NCBI RefSeq assembly: GCF_000023585.1
Contig: NC_012914.1
Coordinates: forward strand, 6,477,501-6,541,500
Origin: Paenibacillus sp. JDR-2
GTDB taxonomy: Bacteria > Bacillota > Bacilli > Paenibacillales > Paenibacillaceae
DNA: 64,000 bases
Direction: 5' to 3'
A program made the translations under genes and the position numbers. Below, in pieces: positions 42,841 through 52,028 of the stretch. Under the pieces are notes generated by a model. That model worked only from the letters and a program-made list of their open reading frames with translations. It had not been told where the DNA came from and made no database searches. Position 1 is the stretch's first letter, and every line of letters starts with the position of its first letter.

Positions 42841-42980
42841 TTGAGTTTTCCTCCTTTGTGGTTGTAGCGGAAAATTCCCCTTTTGGGACTCCTCCCACTT
42901 GTACGAAGCATAACACTTCGCCGGGCTGCACCTAATCGGTCGCCCATGTGCTTACCGACCGCAAGCGGTCAGTCGCACAA

Positions 42981-43406
42981 TTAGTCAACGATAGTAACAC
43001 CCATGCTGCGTGCAGTACCTTCAATCATAAGCATCGCTGCCTCAACGGAAGCCGCATTCAGGTCGGGCATTTTTTGCTCGGCGATTTCACGAACTTTCGA
43101 ACGTTTAACCGTAGCAACTTTCTTTTTGTTTGGTTCACCGGAACCTTTTTCGATACCTGCTGCAACGCGGAGCAATACTGCTGCCGGTGGAGTTTTAGTT
43201 TCGAAAGTGAAGGAACGGTCTTCAAACACTGTGATAACAACCGGGATAATCAATCCCGCTTGATCTGCAGTACGAGCATTGAATTCTTTACAGAACGCCA
43301 TAATGTTAACGCCTGCTTGACCAAGTGCTGGACCAATCGGCGGAGCCGGATTAGCTTTACCTGCAGGAACTTGCAGTTTGACCATTTTGATAACCTTTTT
43401 TGCCAT
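42981..43406 (-). CDS. rplK: 50S ribosomal protein L11
   Basis: 141 residues. It has KLQVPAGKANPAPPIGPALGQAGVN, the flexible N-terminal domain with its proline helix where thiopeptides bind and where RelA-type activation needs L11, and the rRNA-binding C-terminal domain. GGAGGTG before the ATG; 49 bases after nusG. Confidence 0.97.
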   Translation of the reverse strand: MAKKVIKMVKLQVPAGKANPAPPIGPALGQAGVNIMAFCKEFNARTADQAGLIIPVVITVFEDRSFTFETKTPPAAVLLRVAAGIEKGSGEPNKKKVATVKRSKVREIAEQKMPDLNAASVEAAMLMIEGTARSMGVTIVD

Positions 43407-43455
43407 GACTTACACCTCCTTACACAAGTAATCCCAAACTGCGGAAACCGGATTG

Positions 43456-43989
43456 TTATATCTTCTCCACTTGAGTGTAGTCCAGCTCAAGCGGGGTCTC
43501 CCTGCCAAACATGTTGACATGTACCTTAAGCTTGGATTTGTCGAGCAGAATCTCTTCTACTGTACCAACGAAATCTGCAAAAGGACCTACTTTGACGCGC
43601 ACGGTTTCCTTCAGGTCGAATTCAATCTTCGGCTTAGGCTCTTCCATGCCCATATGCTTCAGAATTTGTTCTACTTCGTCTGGCATAAGCGCAATTGGCT
43701 TGGAACCAGAACCGGTTGACCCTACAAATCCTGTGACGCCCGGCGTATTGCGAACAACATACCATGAATCGTCAGTTTGAACCATCTCCACGAGGACGTA
43801 GCCGGGGTAGACTTTACGTTGAACAGTCTTTTTCTTACCGTCCTTCTCTACCACTTCTTCTTCCATCGGAACCAGAACGCGAAAGATTTTGTCTTCCATG
43901 CCCATCGATTCGAGGCGACGCTCCAAATTGGCTTTCACTTTGTTCTCATAACCGGCGTAAGTGTGTACGACATACCATCTTTTTTCCAT
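43456..43989 (-). CDS. nusG: transcription termination/antitermination factor NusG
   Basis: 177 residues. The N-terminal NGN domain (KRWYVVHTYAGYENKVKANL) binds RNA polymerase, and the C-terminal KOW domain (VRVKVGPFADFVGTVEEIL) contacts S10 or Rho in other bacteria. GGTGG precedes the ATG, and the gene lies between secE and rplK. Confidence 0.97.
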   Translation of the reverse strand: MEKRWYVVHTYAGYENKVKANLERRLESMGMEDKIFRVLVPMEEEVVEKDGKKKTVQRKVYPGYVLVEMVQTDDSWYVVRNTPGVTGFVGSTGSGSKPIALMPDEVEQILKHMGMEEPKPKIEFDLKETVRVKVGPFADFVGTVEEILLDKSKLKVHVNMFGRETPLELDYTQVEKI

Positions 43990-44012
43990 TCCAATCCACC
44001 TTTGGACCCTTC

Positions 44013-44222
44013 TTAAACAATCAGATTAACTAGAGACGAGATCCCGATGTCAAGAAGCCAAAAGTAAATCGTCACAAACGCGATCGTTAGAAGTACGACG
44101 ATCGAATAGCTTGTCAACTCTTTACGGTTTGGCCAGCGAACCTTCTTAAGTTCTGCCCAGCTGTCGGCAAAGAAACTAAACGTTGTTCCGAAGCTTTGCT
44201 TCAGTTTAGCCAAAAATGCCAC
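44013..44222 (-). CDS. secE: protein translocase subunit SecE
   Basis: 69 residues with a single C-terminal membrane helix (about 43-63) after an amphipathic segment with the conserved ELKKVRWPNRKEL. This is the short form typical of Gram-positive bacteria. It starts at GTG 44222 with GGAGGTG about 6 bases upstream. Order rpmG-secE-nusG. Confidence 0.95.
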   Translation of the reverse strand: MAFLAKLKQSFGTTFSFFADSWAELKKVRWPNRKELTSYSIVVLLTIAFVTIYFWLLDIGISSLVNLIV

Positions 44223-44239
44223 GTCAACACCTCCAATGA

Positions 44240-44389
44240 CTATCTCGTCTCGCGATGAGGAGTCTGCTCGTTACAGAACTTGCAAAACTTCTTCAACTCG
44301 ATGCGGTCGGGGTGATTGCGTTTGTTCTTGCTGCTCGCATAGTTTCTCTGTTTGCAGTTTGTGCATGCCAACGTGATTATTACCCGCAT
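44240..44389 (-). CDS. rpmG: 50S ribosomal protein L33 (zinc-binding form)
   Basis: 49 codons from ATG 44389: MRVIITLACTNCKQRNY, with CxxC near residues 9-12 and a second CxxC (CKFC) near 36-39, the zinc-ribbon form of L33. GGGAGGTG lies 8 bases before the ATG. It is the first gene of the secE-nusG operon. Confidence 0.94.
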   Translation of the reverse strand: MRVIITLACTNCKQRNYASSKNKRNHPDRIELKKFCKFCNEQTPHRETR

Positions 44390-44504
44390 TGAATTACACC
44401 TCCCGAACTGCTAAATAACGGTTCACAACGCCATATGTAGTATGACATTGCAACTACGGCCCCAATACAAAACAAAGCCTCACATCAAGGCCTACCTAAA
44501 ACAA

Positions 44505-44532
44505 TTTATCACATGGCCTATTCCAATGTCAA
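44505..44532 (-). promoter_or_regulatory. sigma-A promoter of rpmG-secE-nusG
   Basis: Perfect TTGACA (44527-44532), 16-base spacer, GATAAA (44505-44510) on the minus strand. Between this and the sigH terminator (44533-44628) nothing further was recognised. Confidence 0.65.
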
Positions 44533-44628
44533 TGGAAACATAGGCCCTGCCATATCGAATATTATGGAAATATGGCGACACCAGGACGCTCGTCTCTACC
44601 ATTATCGTCACAATTCCCGCTTTTAAAA

Positions 44629-44684
44629 CTTAAAATGAGCTGCCCTCCGATGCCGGCTTGATACCGGATGAGAGAACAGCTCAT
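44629..44684 (-). terminator. terminator of sigH
   Basis: ATGAGCTG / CAGCTCAT stem with an inner CCGG-containing stem, followed by TTTTAAGTTTT on the minus strand. It lies about 33 bases past the sigH stop. Confidence 0.8.
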
Positions 44685-44717
44685 ATCCACTCTATACGAT
44701 GAATAAAGATTGATAGC

Positions 44718-45368
44718 TTATCCACTAAGATCCCGAACTTCCAAGTAACGCTCGAGCTTGCGCTTAACACGCTGCAGCGCATTGTCAATCGACTTCACAT
44801 GTCTGTCAAGGTCAACGGCAATCTCCTGATACGATCTGCCATCCAGGTACAGCATAAGCACCTTTCGCTCCAGATCGCTTAGAATCTCGGACATCTTGTC
44901 CTCGAGACCAACAAATTCCTCTTGGTTGATGATAAGCTCCTCCGGATCAGATACCCGGGTGCCGCAAATTACGTCAAGAAGAGTACGGTCAGAATCTTCG
45001 TCATAAATCGGCTTGTCCAAAGAAACATAAGAGTTAAGAGGAATATGCTTCTGCCGGGTAGCCGTCTTTATGGCCGTAATAATCTGCCGCGTAATACATA
45101 ACTCCGCAAAAGCTTTAAAGCTAGCAAGCTTATCCCCTTTAAAGTCGCGGATAGATTTATAGAGTCCGATCATGCCTTCCTGCACGATATCTTCCCGATC
45201 GGCCCCGATAAGGAAGTAAGAACGCGCCTTGGCACGGACAAAGTTCTTATATTTGTTGATCAAATATTCAAGAGCCAGACTGTCGCCGTTACGAACCGCT
45301 TCTACGATATCCTCGTCAGAACTGCAGTCATACTCAAGCGTACTCCATTTTTTGAGGTCGATGCTCAC
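44718..45368 (-). CDS. sigH: RNA polymerase sigma-H factor
   Basis: 216 residues, sigma-70 family. Region 2 includes YLINKYKNFVRAKARSYFLIGADREDIVQEGMIGL-type sequence, and region 4 has a helix-turn-helix (SYQEIAVDLDRHVKSIDNALQRVKRKLERYL). SigH directs early sporulation and competence genes in Bacillus. It sits between rpmG and rae1 as in B. subtilis and has its own promoter. Its target set in this species is not shown. Confidence 0.95.
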   Translation of the reverse strand: MSIDLKKWSTLEYDCSSDEDIVEAVRNGDSLALEYLINKYKNFVRAKARSYFLIGADREDIVQEGMIGLYKSIRDFKGDKLASFKAFAELCITRQIITAIKTATRQKHIPLNSYVSLDKPIYDEDSDRTLLDVICGTRVSDPEELIINQEEFVGLEDKMSEILSDLERKVLMLYLDGRSYQEIAVDLDRHVKSIDNALQRVKRKLERYLEVRDLSG

Positions 45369-45502
45369 GAACTATCCCTCCGGCCTGCAAGGCGTACGCC
45401 GCTAGATTCATATGCAACTTATTTCCATGGCTTCCTGCCACATCGATTTAAACAAGGCAAAATAGCGATAAAACTGCCGTTCACATCACTAAATATAGAG
45501 TC

Positions 45503-45532
45503 AGTATACATTATGTAATCTTACACCGTCAA
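45503..45532 (-). promoter_or_regulatory. sigma-A promoter of sigH
   Basis: TTGACG (45527-45532), 18-base spacer, TATACT (45503-45508) on the minus strand, 135 bases upstream of sigH. The spacer downstream is AT-rich. In B. subtilis AbrB represses this promoter. Confidence 0.7.
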
Positions 45533-45598
45533 CCAATTTGCCGTTTTGGGAGAGTCGTTTTAATAGAAATTCTGTAATTTTATGGATGAAAAAGAGGA

Positions 45599-46123
45599 TT
45601 ATTTACCGCCGCGACGAAGTCGCTCCAGCTTTGTTCGCACTTCAAGACTGAGATTACCGTCGAGCGTGTTGCGCTTGACCGGTATATCCTCCCGCAAAGT
45701 CAGCTCAATTTGCTTGCGATTCTGCTGAATATTGATTAGCAGCTCGCGAGCCGACAGCCGGAGTGCTCCTTTACCAAAAGCGACATGCTGCTCGACAAGG
45801 TCGGAGGTGGCGACAAATACATTGCGCCGTCTGGCCGTCAATTCCGTAACCAGCCGCTCAATGCATTCGTCTGCCGTTTCTTTCTCTTTCGTATAGACAA
45901 TCGTAAGCTTGTGATGCCGATAAGTTGCGCCAAGTCCGGGCACCTGATGGGCATCAAAAACAACATATACCGTCATGCCCGAGAAGCCTTGGTAATCGGC
46001 CAGCATATCCAGCAGCTTGTCCCGCGCTTCCTCCAGATCAATCTCCTTCAGCTTCTCAAGCATTGGCCAGGCGCCGATCATATTATAGCCGTCCACCAGC
46101 AAAATATCATTGCGCCGGTTCAT
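45599..46123 (-). CDS. rae1: NYN/PIN-like endoribonuclease Rae1 (YacP)
   Basis: 174 residues. A PIN-like NYN fold is shown by DILLVDGYNMIGAWP (first acidic residue), VVFDAHQVPG, KETADECIERLVTEL and FVATSDLVEQ (further acidic residues). B. subtilis Rae1 cleaves mRNA inside the ribosomal A site. It is 3 bases downstream of rlmB in the cysE-cysS-mrnC-rlmB-rae1 order. Confidence 0.9.
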   Translation of the reverse strand: MNRRNDILLVDGYNMIGAWPMLEKLKEIDLEEARDKLLDMLADYQGFSGMTVYVVFDAHQVPGLGATYRHHKLTIVYTKEKETADECIERLVTELTARRRNVFVATSDLVEQHVAFGKGALRLSARELLINIQQNRKQIELTLREDIPVKRNTLDGNLSLEVRTKLERLRRGGK

Positions 46124-46126
46124 CGG

Positions 46127-46882
46127 CTATACACTCCGGCGCTGCCTGACCACTTCGTACATCAAAACGCCCGCTGCCACGGATGCGTTCAGGGAATTAA
46201 GACGGCCGTGCATCGGCAGCTTGACAAGAAAATCGCATTTTTCCTTGATCAAGCGGCCCATGCCTTTACCTTCATTCCCGATGACAATTGCAAGCGGCAG
46301 ATCGAACTTTGTCTTGTATACATCCTGCGGAGCACTTACGTCCGTGCCCGCTACCCATACGCCCTCTTCCTTCAAACGGTCGATCGTCTGGGCAAGGTTC
46401 GTCACCCGCGCTACGGGCACATGCTCGGCCGCGCCAGCGGATGTCTTGAGCACCGTTGCCGTCAAGCCAACCGAACGGCGCTTCGGAATAATAACGCCAT
46501 GGACCCCGGTGCATTCCGCCGTACGCAAAATGGAGCCTAGATTATGCGGATCCTCAATCTCATCGAGAATAAGCAGGAACGGCGTTTCGTTCAGTTCGCG
46601 GGCTCTCGCCAGCAGATCCTCAATCTCTGCATACGCAAAAGCAGCAGCCTGCGCAACAACGCCTTGGTGCTGTACGCCCTCCACCATGGTATCCAGCTTG
46701 CGCTTGTCCACAAACTGCACGATGACGCCATGCTGCTTAGCTTCCGCCACGATCGGCTGAGTCAGGCTCTTCTGCGCGCCCTCCGCGATCCAGATCTTAT
46801 TAATATCACGTCCGGAACGAAGCGCCTCCATAACAGGATGCTTGCCGGCAATCATTTCTTCTTGGTTGTAACGTTCAGTCAC
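46127..46882 (-). CDS. rlmB: 23S rRNA (guanosine-2'-O-)-methyltransferase RlmB (SpoU family)
   Basis: 251 residues. The N-terminal substrate-binding domain (about 1-80) precedes a SPOUT domain with motif 1 NLGSILRTAE, motif 2 VIGNEGKGM and motif 3 LNASVAAGVLMYEVVRQR. RlmB methylates G2251 of 23S rRNA in E. coli; Firmicutes members are annotated the same way. Its start overlaps the end of mrnC by 4 bases. Confidence 0.93.
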   Translation of the reverse strand: MTERYNQEEMIAGKHPVMEALRSGRDINKIWIAEGAQKSLTQPIVAEAKQHGVIVQFVDKRKLDTMVEGVQHQGVVAQAAAFAYAEIEDLLARARELNETPFLLILDEIEDPHNLGSILRTAECTGVHGVIIPKRRSVGLTATVLKTSAGAAEHVPVARVTNLAQTIDRLKEEGVWVAGTDVSAPQDVYKTKFDLPLAIVIGNEGKGMGRLIKEKCDFLVKLPMHGRLNSLNASVAAGVLMYEVVRQRRSV

Positions 46883-47382
46883 GCTTGTCCCTCCTTCTCT
46901 TCCTGATGGTCTTCCGACTGCGGCGCAACTGCTGCCGCAAACAATTCATGCAGACGTTCAATCCGTCCTTCATAGTACAAATAGCCGACCAAACATTCGA
47001 GCGCGGTAGCCTGCCGGTAATCAGCCGGGTCCGCATTCTTGGGCGGTGCCCCGGATTTCGTATTGCGGCCGCGCCTTACGATATCCGCTTCCTCTTCCGT
47101 CAGCATCGGCTGCCATTTCTCAAGCAGCTTGCGCTGCGCCTTCGCCGATACGATCTTGGTCGCTTCCTTGTGAAGATGATGCGATTTATGATTAGGCAGC
47201 GACACCAGGTACTGCCGGACCAACAGCTCAAATACGCTGTCTCCTACGTAAGCGAGCACAACCGGATTAATGAGCTGCGTCTTCTTGGACGGACGATGGA
47301 ACAGAAGCCCCGCTCCTGCTCCACCTCCTTGTCCCGCTTCCTCTAAGCTTAAGCTTGCATGTTCTCGTTCATTGCTGTTCAA
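46879..47382 (-). CDS. mrnC: Mini-ribonuclease III
   Basis: 167 residues. It has only the RNase III catalytic domain, with the signature NPVVLAYVGDSVFELLVRQYL, and no dsRNA-binding domain. It matures 23S rRNA in B. subtilis. The first about 35 residues are a variable Gly/Ser-rich extension, so the start may lie further in; a candidate is near residue 35. It overlaps rlmB and follows cysS. Confidence 0.9.
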   Translation of the reverse strand: MNSNEREHASLSLEEAGQGGGAGAGLLFHRPSKKTQLINPVVLAYVGDSVFELLVRQYLVSLPNHKSHHLHKEATKIVSAKAQRKLLEKWQPMLTEEEADIVRRGRNTKSGAPPKNADPADYRQATALECLVGYLYYEGRIERLHELFAAAVAPQSEDHQEEKEGQA

Positions 47383-47417
47383 TATGACACTTCCTCCAAT
47401 CGATTTGCGGCAGAGTT

Positions 47418-48830
47418 CTACAGGCGCCGCCAGCGAATCCCTTGCGGAGTGTCCTCTAACGCAATGCCTTTTTCGGTGAGCAGGTTACGGATTTCATCCG
47501 CTCTTGCCCAATTCTTCGCCGCACGTGCTTCCGTCCGTTCAACAATAAGCGCATCGATCTCGTCATCCAGAAGTTCGGCATCAGTACCCGCTTCCGGCAG
47601 TAATCCCAGCACCGTGTTCATTTGCTCAAGCGCCGCCAGCAATGCGGCAATTCCTTCCGACGAAGCGTCTGCGCGGTTCATGTACTGGTTCGCTTCCGTA
47701 ACCAGCTCGAATACGGCGGTAATCGCATCCGGCGTATTGAAGTCGTCGCCCATCTTCGCTTCGAATTGTGCTTTAAGCTGAGCGATTCTGTCGCCAAGCT
47801 CCCCAGCAGCAGCACCCTCTGACTGACCGTCAAACGTGGAAAGCCTGTGCTTCAGGTTAGCCGCGCAATTCGCGATCCGATCTACGCTGTTCTCGGCTTG
47901 AGCGATTGTCTCATCCGTGAAGTTAAGCGGGCTGCGGTAATGCGTCGACAAAATAAAGTAACGGATAGCCGCCGGCTTCACGCGCTTTACCAACTCGTTA
48001 ACCGTAATCCCGTTGCCAAGGGACTTGGACATCTTCTCGTTGTTAATATGAATGTAACCGTTATGCATCCAGTAGTTTGCAAGCTGCTTGCCGGTCAATG
48101 CCTCGGATTGGGCAACTTCGCACTCATGATGCGGGAATTGCAGGTCATGGCCGCCGCCATGGATATCAAGCGTATCGCCCAAATATTCGCGCGCCATCGC
48201 CGAGCACTCAATATGCCAGCCCGGACGTCCCGGTCCCCAAGGGCTTTCCCAGTTAATTTCGCCAGGTTTTACGCCTTTCCAGAGCACGAAGTCCTGCGGA
48301 TTTTCCTTGCGCTCGCCAACCTCGATCCGGATGCCGAACTGCAGCTCCTCCAGATTCTGATGCGACAGCTTGCCGTATTCCTCGAATTTCGAGGTGCGGT
48401 AATACACGTCGCCTTCGCTTGCATAAGCATAGCCTGTGTCGACAAGGCCTTGAATAAACGCAATGATCGATGGGATATGCTCGGTAACCCGCGGGTTCAA
48501 CGTTGCCTTATGCACGCCTAGCGAAGCAATATCCTCGTTAAACGCGTTAATGAACTTATCGGCAACCTCCGGAACCGTAAGTCCGAGTTGCTCCGCCTTC
48601 TTGATAAGCTTATCGTCTACATCCGTGAAGTTCACAATGTAGTTGACGTCATAACCCGCATACTCCAGGTAACGGCGTACGACGTCGAAGAAAATAACCG
48701 GGCGCGCGTTGCCGATATGAATATAGTCATAGACCGTTGGTCCGCAGACGTACATTTTTACTTTTCCCGGCTCCTGCGGGACAAATGCTTCCTTTGATCG
48801 GGTCAGCGTATTGTAAATTTGAACATTCAT
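47418..48830 (-). CDS. cysS: cysteinyl-tRNA synthetase
   Basis: 470 residues, class I. The HIGH motif is in YIHIGNARP, KMSKS in NEKMSKSLGNGI, and the zinc ligands are Cys in MYVCGPTVYD, Cys in WHIECSAM and the HHECE group. C-terminal anticodon domains are complete. Its start overlaps the cysE stop by 4 bases, so cysteine synthesis and cysteine charging are co-expressed under the T-box. Confidence 0.97.
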   Translation of the reverse strand: MNVQIYNTLTRSKEAFVPQEPGKVKMYVCGPTVYDYIHIGNARPVIFFDVVRRYLEYAGYDVNYIVNFTDVDDKLIKKAEQLGLTVPEVADKFINAFNEDIASLGVHKATLNPRVTEHIPSIIAFIQGLVDTGYAYASEGDVYYRTSKFEEYGKLSHQNLEELQFGIRIEVGERKENPQDFVLWKGVKPGEINWESPWGPGRPGWHIECSAMAREYLGDTLDIHGGGHDLQFPHHECEVAQSEALTGKQLANYWMHNGYIHINNEKMSKSLGNGITVNELVKRVKPAAIRYFILSTHYRSPLNFTDETIAQAENSVDRIANCAANLKHRLSTFDGQSEGAAAGELGDRIAQLKAQFEAKMGDDFNTPDAITAVFELVTEANQYMNRADASSEGIAALLAALEQMNTVLGLLPEAGTDAELLDDEIDALIVERTEARAAKNWARADEIRNLLTEKGIALEDTPQGIRWRRL

Positions 48831-49489
48831 GATCTCGTTTCTCCTCCAGCTACTGGCTCGCGAAGCCTCTCGACTTCGGCCTTTAAACTATCTATTTCCC
48901 TTTGCATTTCGCGGAACATCTCAATGACGGGGTCCGGCAGCTGCTTATGGTCAAGCCGGTCTCCGACCCGTTCGCCATTACGTCTGACGACACGCCCCGG
49001 ATTGCCCACGACGGTACAGTTATCTGGCACCTCCCGCAGGACAACGGCATTCGATCCGATATTCGAATTATCGCCAACACTAAACGAGCCTAATACTTTG
49101 GCGCCGGAACCGATGACAACATTGTTGCCGATGGTAGGATGGCGTTTGCCTTTTTCCTTGCCGGTCCCTCCAAGCGTTACGCCCTGATAAATAACGACAT
49201 CATCACCGATCTCGCATGTTTCTCCAATCACTATACCCATTCCGTGGTCGATGAACAACCGCTCTCCGATCGTTGCTCCCGGATGAATCTCGATCCCCGT
49301 CATAAAACGGCTGAACTGCGAGATGATCCGCGCAAGCGTAAACCATCCTCTGCGGAAGAATTTATTCGCAATCCGGTGAGCCCATATCGCGTGCAGACCC
49401 GAATACGTAAAGACAACTTCAAATCGACTTCGAGCTGCCGGATCGTTCTCAAATACTGCCTTAATGTCTGATCTAATATGGCGAAACAT
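48827..49489 (-). CDS. cysE: serine O-acetyltransferase
   Basis: 220 residues. The N-terminal helical domain is followed by a left-handed beta-helix of hexapeptide repeats (IEIHPGATIGERLFIDHGMG onwards) with the active-site region GVTLGGTGKEKGKRHPTIG. It acetylates serine with acetyl-CoA, the first committed step of cysteine synthesis. It is the first gene after the T-box. Confidence 0.95.
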   Translation of the reverse strand: MFRHIRSDIKAVFENDPAARSRFEVVFTYSGLHAIWAHRIANKFFRRGWFTLARIISQFSRFMTGIEIHPGATIGERLFIDHGMGIVIGETCEIGDDVVIYQGVTLGGTGKEKGKRHPTIGNNVVIGSGAKVLGSFSVGDNSNIGSNAVVLREVPDNCTVVGNPGRVVRRNGERVGDRLDHKQLPDPVIEMFREMQREIDSLKAEVERLREPVAGGETRS

Positions 49490-49571
49490 GCGTGTTCTCC
49501 TCTCCCCTGTGCTGCGGCCCCCCGCAGTGAAACAAAGCTAACAAGGTGAAGCTACTCAATGCCTGAAAAAT

Positions 49572-49905
49572 AAAAAAAGCCTCCGCAGCATTTGAAATGC
49601 TGCAGAGGCGGGCGTGTAACGTCGCGGTTCCACTCTGCTTGAACGACCAGATTACGAACCATAGCTCAACAACGAGCTTTGGCCCAGCCTAATCCGGCTG
49701 TCCGTCTTAAAGCCTGTAACGTTGGCTGATACGTTGCTGCCTACCCCGCTCCGCCGGCTCCGGTATACGAAGCGGTAGGATTACGGATCGGAACAAAGCT
49801 CCCAGGTGCAATTTTCCGTCCCCCGAACTAGACAACTTGCAGCCCGCATCCCTACATGCCAATCCTTAACTAGGCTATAGGCAAATGCTGATTGTCCTCT
49901 CTGTA
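49572..49905 (-). ncRNA. T-box leader (cysteine type) upstream of cysE-cysS
   Basis: The T-box core AGAGTGGAACCGCG is at 49623-49636, complementary to a tRNA acceptor end. It is followed by a terminator with a strong stem (GCCTCTGCAGCATTT and complement, 49579-49609) and seven T. Stem I begins near 49900. A plausible specifier TGC (Cys codon, followed by A) is at 49808-49810. Uncharged tRNA-Cys would stabilise the antiterminator and switch on cysE, cysS and the genes after them. Confidence 0.92.
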
Positions 49906-49968
49906 AATCCGGCAAAACGTACTTTTCCTGTTCATGGCTTTTTAAGTCATCGAATTGTAATTAGTAAC

Positions 49969-49997
49969 AGTATAGCGAATCACCTTAAAGGTGACAA
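49969..49997 (-). promoter_or_regulatory. sigma-A promoter of the T-box/cysES operon
   Basis: TTGTCA (49992-49997), 17-base spacer, TATACT (49969-49974) on the minus strand. A short palindrome (CACCTTAAAGGTG) lies in the spacer. Confidence 0.75.
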
Positions 49998-50043
49998 GGA
50001 ATTTATAACACCGCTTGTCAACCTCGTCCGCATTGGGTAATGC

Positions 50044-51508
50044 TTAACCCAGACGATTCTTAAGACGGTTAACCACCTTATCGCGGCCAAGAAGGGCGAT
50101 GGACTGGTTCAGGTCGGAGCCATGCGTCTGGCCCGTAAGCGCAGCGCGAATAGGCATAAACAGCTGCTTGCCTTTGAAGCCCGTTTCCTTCTGAACCGCT
50201 TTGATCCAGTCTTTAATGCCGTCAACGGTAAAGGCGGAAGCTTCGCTATCTTCGATCTTCGCAAGGAACGCAGTCAGGACAGCCGGTACCTGCTCTTCGG
50301 CAAGCACAGCCTTAGCTTCCTCTTCATCCTGGACCGTATCGAGGAAGAACAGCTCCGTAAGCTCTACGATGTCCGACGCTGCGCGTAGCTTCTCTTGATA
50401 GAGAGCAGCAAGTGCCGTAACCCATTCACGGTCAGCGGCATCCAGTTGCTCGCCCAAGCGGCCAGCCTTTTGCAGATGCGGCAAACAAAGGTCGACGAGA
50501 CGCTCGAGGTCGATCTTTTTCATGTATTCGCCGTTCATCCAGCTCAGCTTCTGCGTGTCGAATACGGCAGGGTCTTTTGCTTAGACGTTCAGCCGTAAAT
50601 ACGTTTACCAGCTCGTCATGAGAGAACATCTCCTGCTCGCCTTCAGGCGACCAGCCGAGCAAAGCAATAAAGTTGAACAGCGCTTCCGGCAGATAGCCAA
50701 GATCGTCGTATTGCTCGATGAACTGGATGATCGACTCGTCGCGCTTGCTGAGCTTCTTGCGGCTCTCGTTCACGATCAGCGTCATATGAGCGAACTTCGG
50801 AGCTTCCCAGCCAAGCGCTTCGTAAATCATCAGCTGGCGCGGAGTATTCGAGATATGATCCTCGCCTCGCAGCACGTGGCTGATCTTCATCAGGTAATCG
50901 TCGATGACGACGGCAAAGTTGTAAGTCGGAATGCCATCCTTTTTCACGATAACGAAGTCGCCCATCTCCGCCGTATCGAAGCTGATCGAGCCTTTGACCA
51001 TGTCGTCCCACGCAAAGGTTTTGCCTTCCGGCACACGGAATCGCACGCTGGCTACGCGGCCTTCCGCTTCAAACGCCTGGCGTTGTTCCTCCGTCAGGTT
51101 GCGGTGGCGTCCGGAATAACGAGGCGTCTCGCCGCGGCTCATCTGCTCTTCCCGCTCCTGCTCAAGCTCTTCTTCCGTGCAATAGCAACGGTAAGCAAGG
51201 CCGCGGTCAATCAAGTCCTGCCAATATTCCTTATAAATATCAAGGCGCTCGGTCTGACGGTAAGGGCCGTAGCCTCCACCGATGTCAATGCTCTCATCCC
51301 AGTCGATGCCAAGCCATTTCAAATATTTCAGCTGGCTCTCTTCCCCGCCTGCCACGTTGCGTTTCACGTCGGTATCTTCAATCCGGATAATAAATTTGCC
51401 GCCCTGGCTGCGCGCATACAAATAATTAAATAAGGCCGTTCTGGCATTACCGATATGTAAATGACCCGTCGGGGACGGTGCATAACGGACTCTCACTTCT
51501 TGTGTCAT
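50044..51508 (-). CDS. gltX: glutamyl-tRNA synthetase, frameshifted in this sequence
   Basis: Two frames together make one full-length class I synthetase of about 487 residues. From ATG 51508 the first frame has the HIGH motif (HLHIGNARTA), the zinc Cys (CYCTEEE region) and the KMSKS-like KKLSKRDE, and runs to ERLSK. There the four-A run (minus strand, 50575-50578) has one base too many. After skipping one A the protein continues KDPAVFDTQKLSWMNGEYMKK and reads to the stop at 50044 through the anticodon-binding domain. Without correction the first frame continues in nonsense to 50432. GluRS is essential and also feeds the transamidation route to Gln-tRNA, so a sequencing or assembly error is most likely. 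Confidence 0.85.
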
Positions 51509-51539
51509 CGCTAATAACCCCTCTCGTATAACTAAACCA

Positions 51540-52028
51540 TTACTTGATTATAACATCCTGGATCAAGCAGACAACCGATTGGGAGGCAATTCCTTCGCCT
51601 CTGCCGGTAAAACCAAGCTGCTCGGTCGTGGTCGCCTTCACGTTCACCTGCTCGATGTCCGCTTCCAGCGCGCGCGCGATAATTTCCGCCATTTGCGGTA
51701 TGTAAGGCGCCATCTTCGGACGTTGGGCAATAATCGTCGAATCGCAGTTGCCAAGCTTGTAGCCCCGCTCCTTCGCCAGCGCCCATACGTGTTCAAGCAG
51801 CTTCAGGCTGTCGGCGTCCTTGAATTCTTCGGAAGTATCCGGGAAGTGCTTGCCGATATCGCCAAGCCCAAGCGCCCCTAGAATCGCGTCCGTAATCGCA
51901 TGCAGCAGCACATCCGCGTCGGAATGGCCCAGCAGTCCCTTCTCGTAAGGAATCGTTACGCCCCCGATAATGCAGGGACGGCCCTCCACCAGCTGATGCA
52001 CGTCAAAGCCTTGTCCTACTCGAATCAT
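51540..52028 (-). CDS. ispF: 2-C-methyl-D-erythritol 2,4-cyclodiphosphate synthase
   Basis: 162 residues. It catalyses the cyclisation step of the MEP isoprenoid pathway. Metal ligands are in GFDVHQL (Asp, His) and LGHSDADV. Its ATG overlaps the ispD stop by 4 bases, so the two consecutive MEP-pathway enzymes are coupled. Confidence 0.96.
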   Translation of the reverse strand: MIRVGQGFDVHQLVEGRPCIIGGVTIPYEKGLLGHSDADVLLHAITDAILGALGLGDIGKHFPDTSEEFKDADSLKLLEHVWALAKERGYKLGNCDSTIIAQRPKMAPYIPQMAEIIARALEADIEQVNVKATTTEQLGFTGRGEGIASQSVVCLIQDVIIK

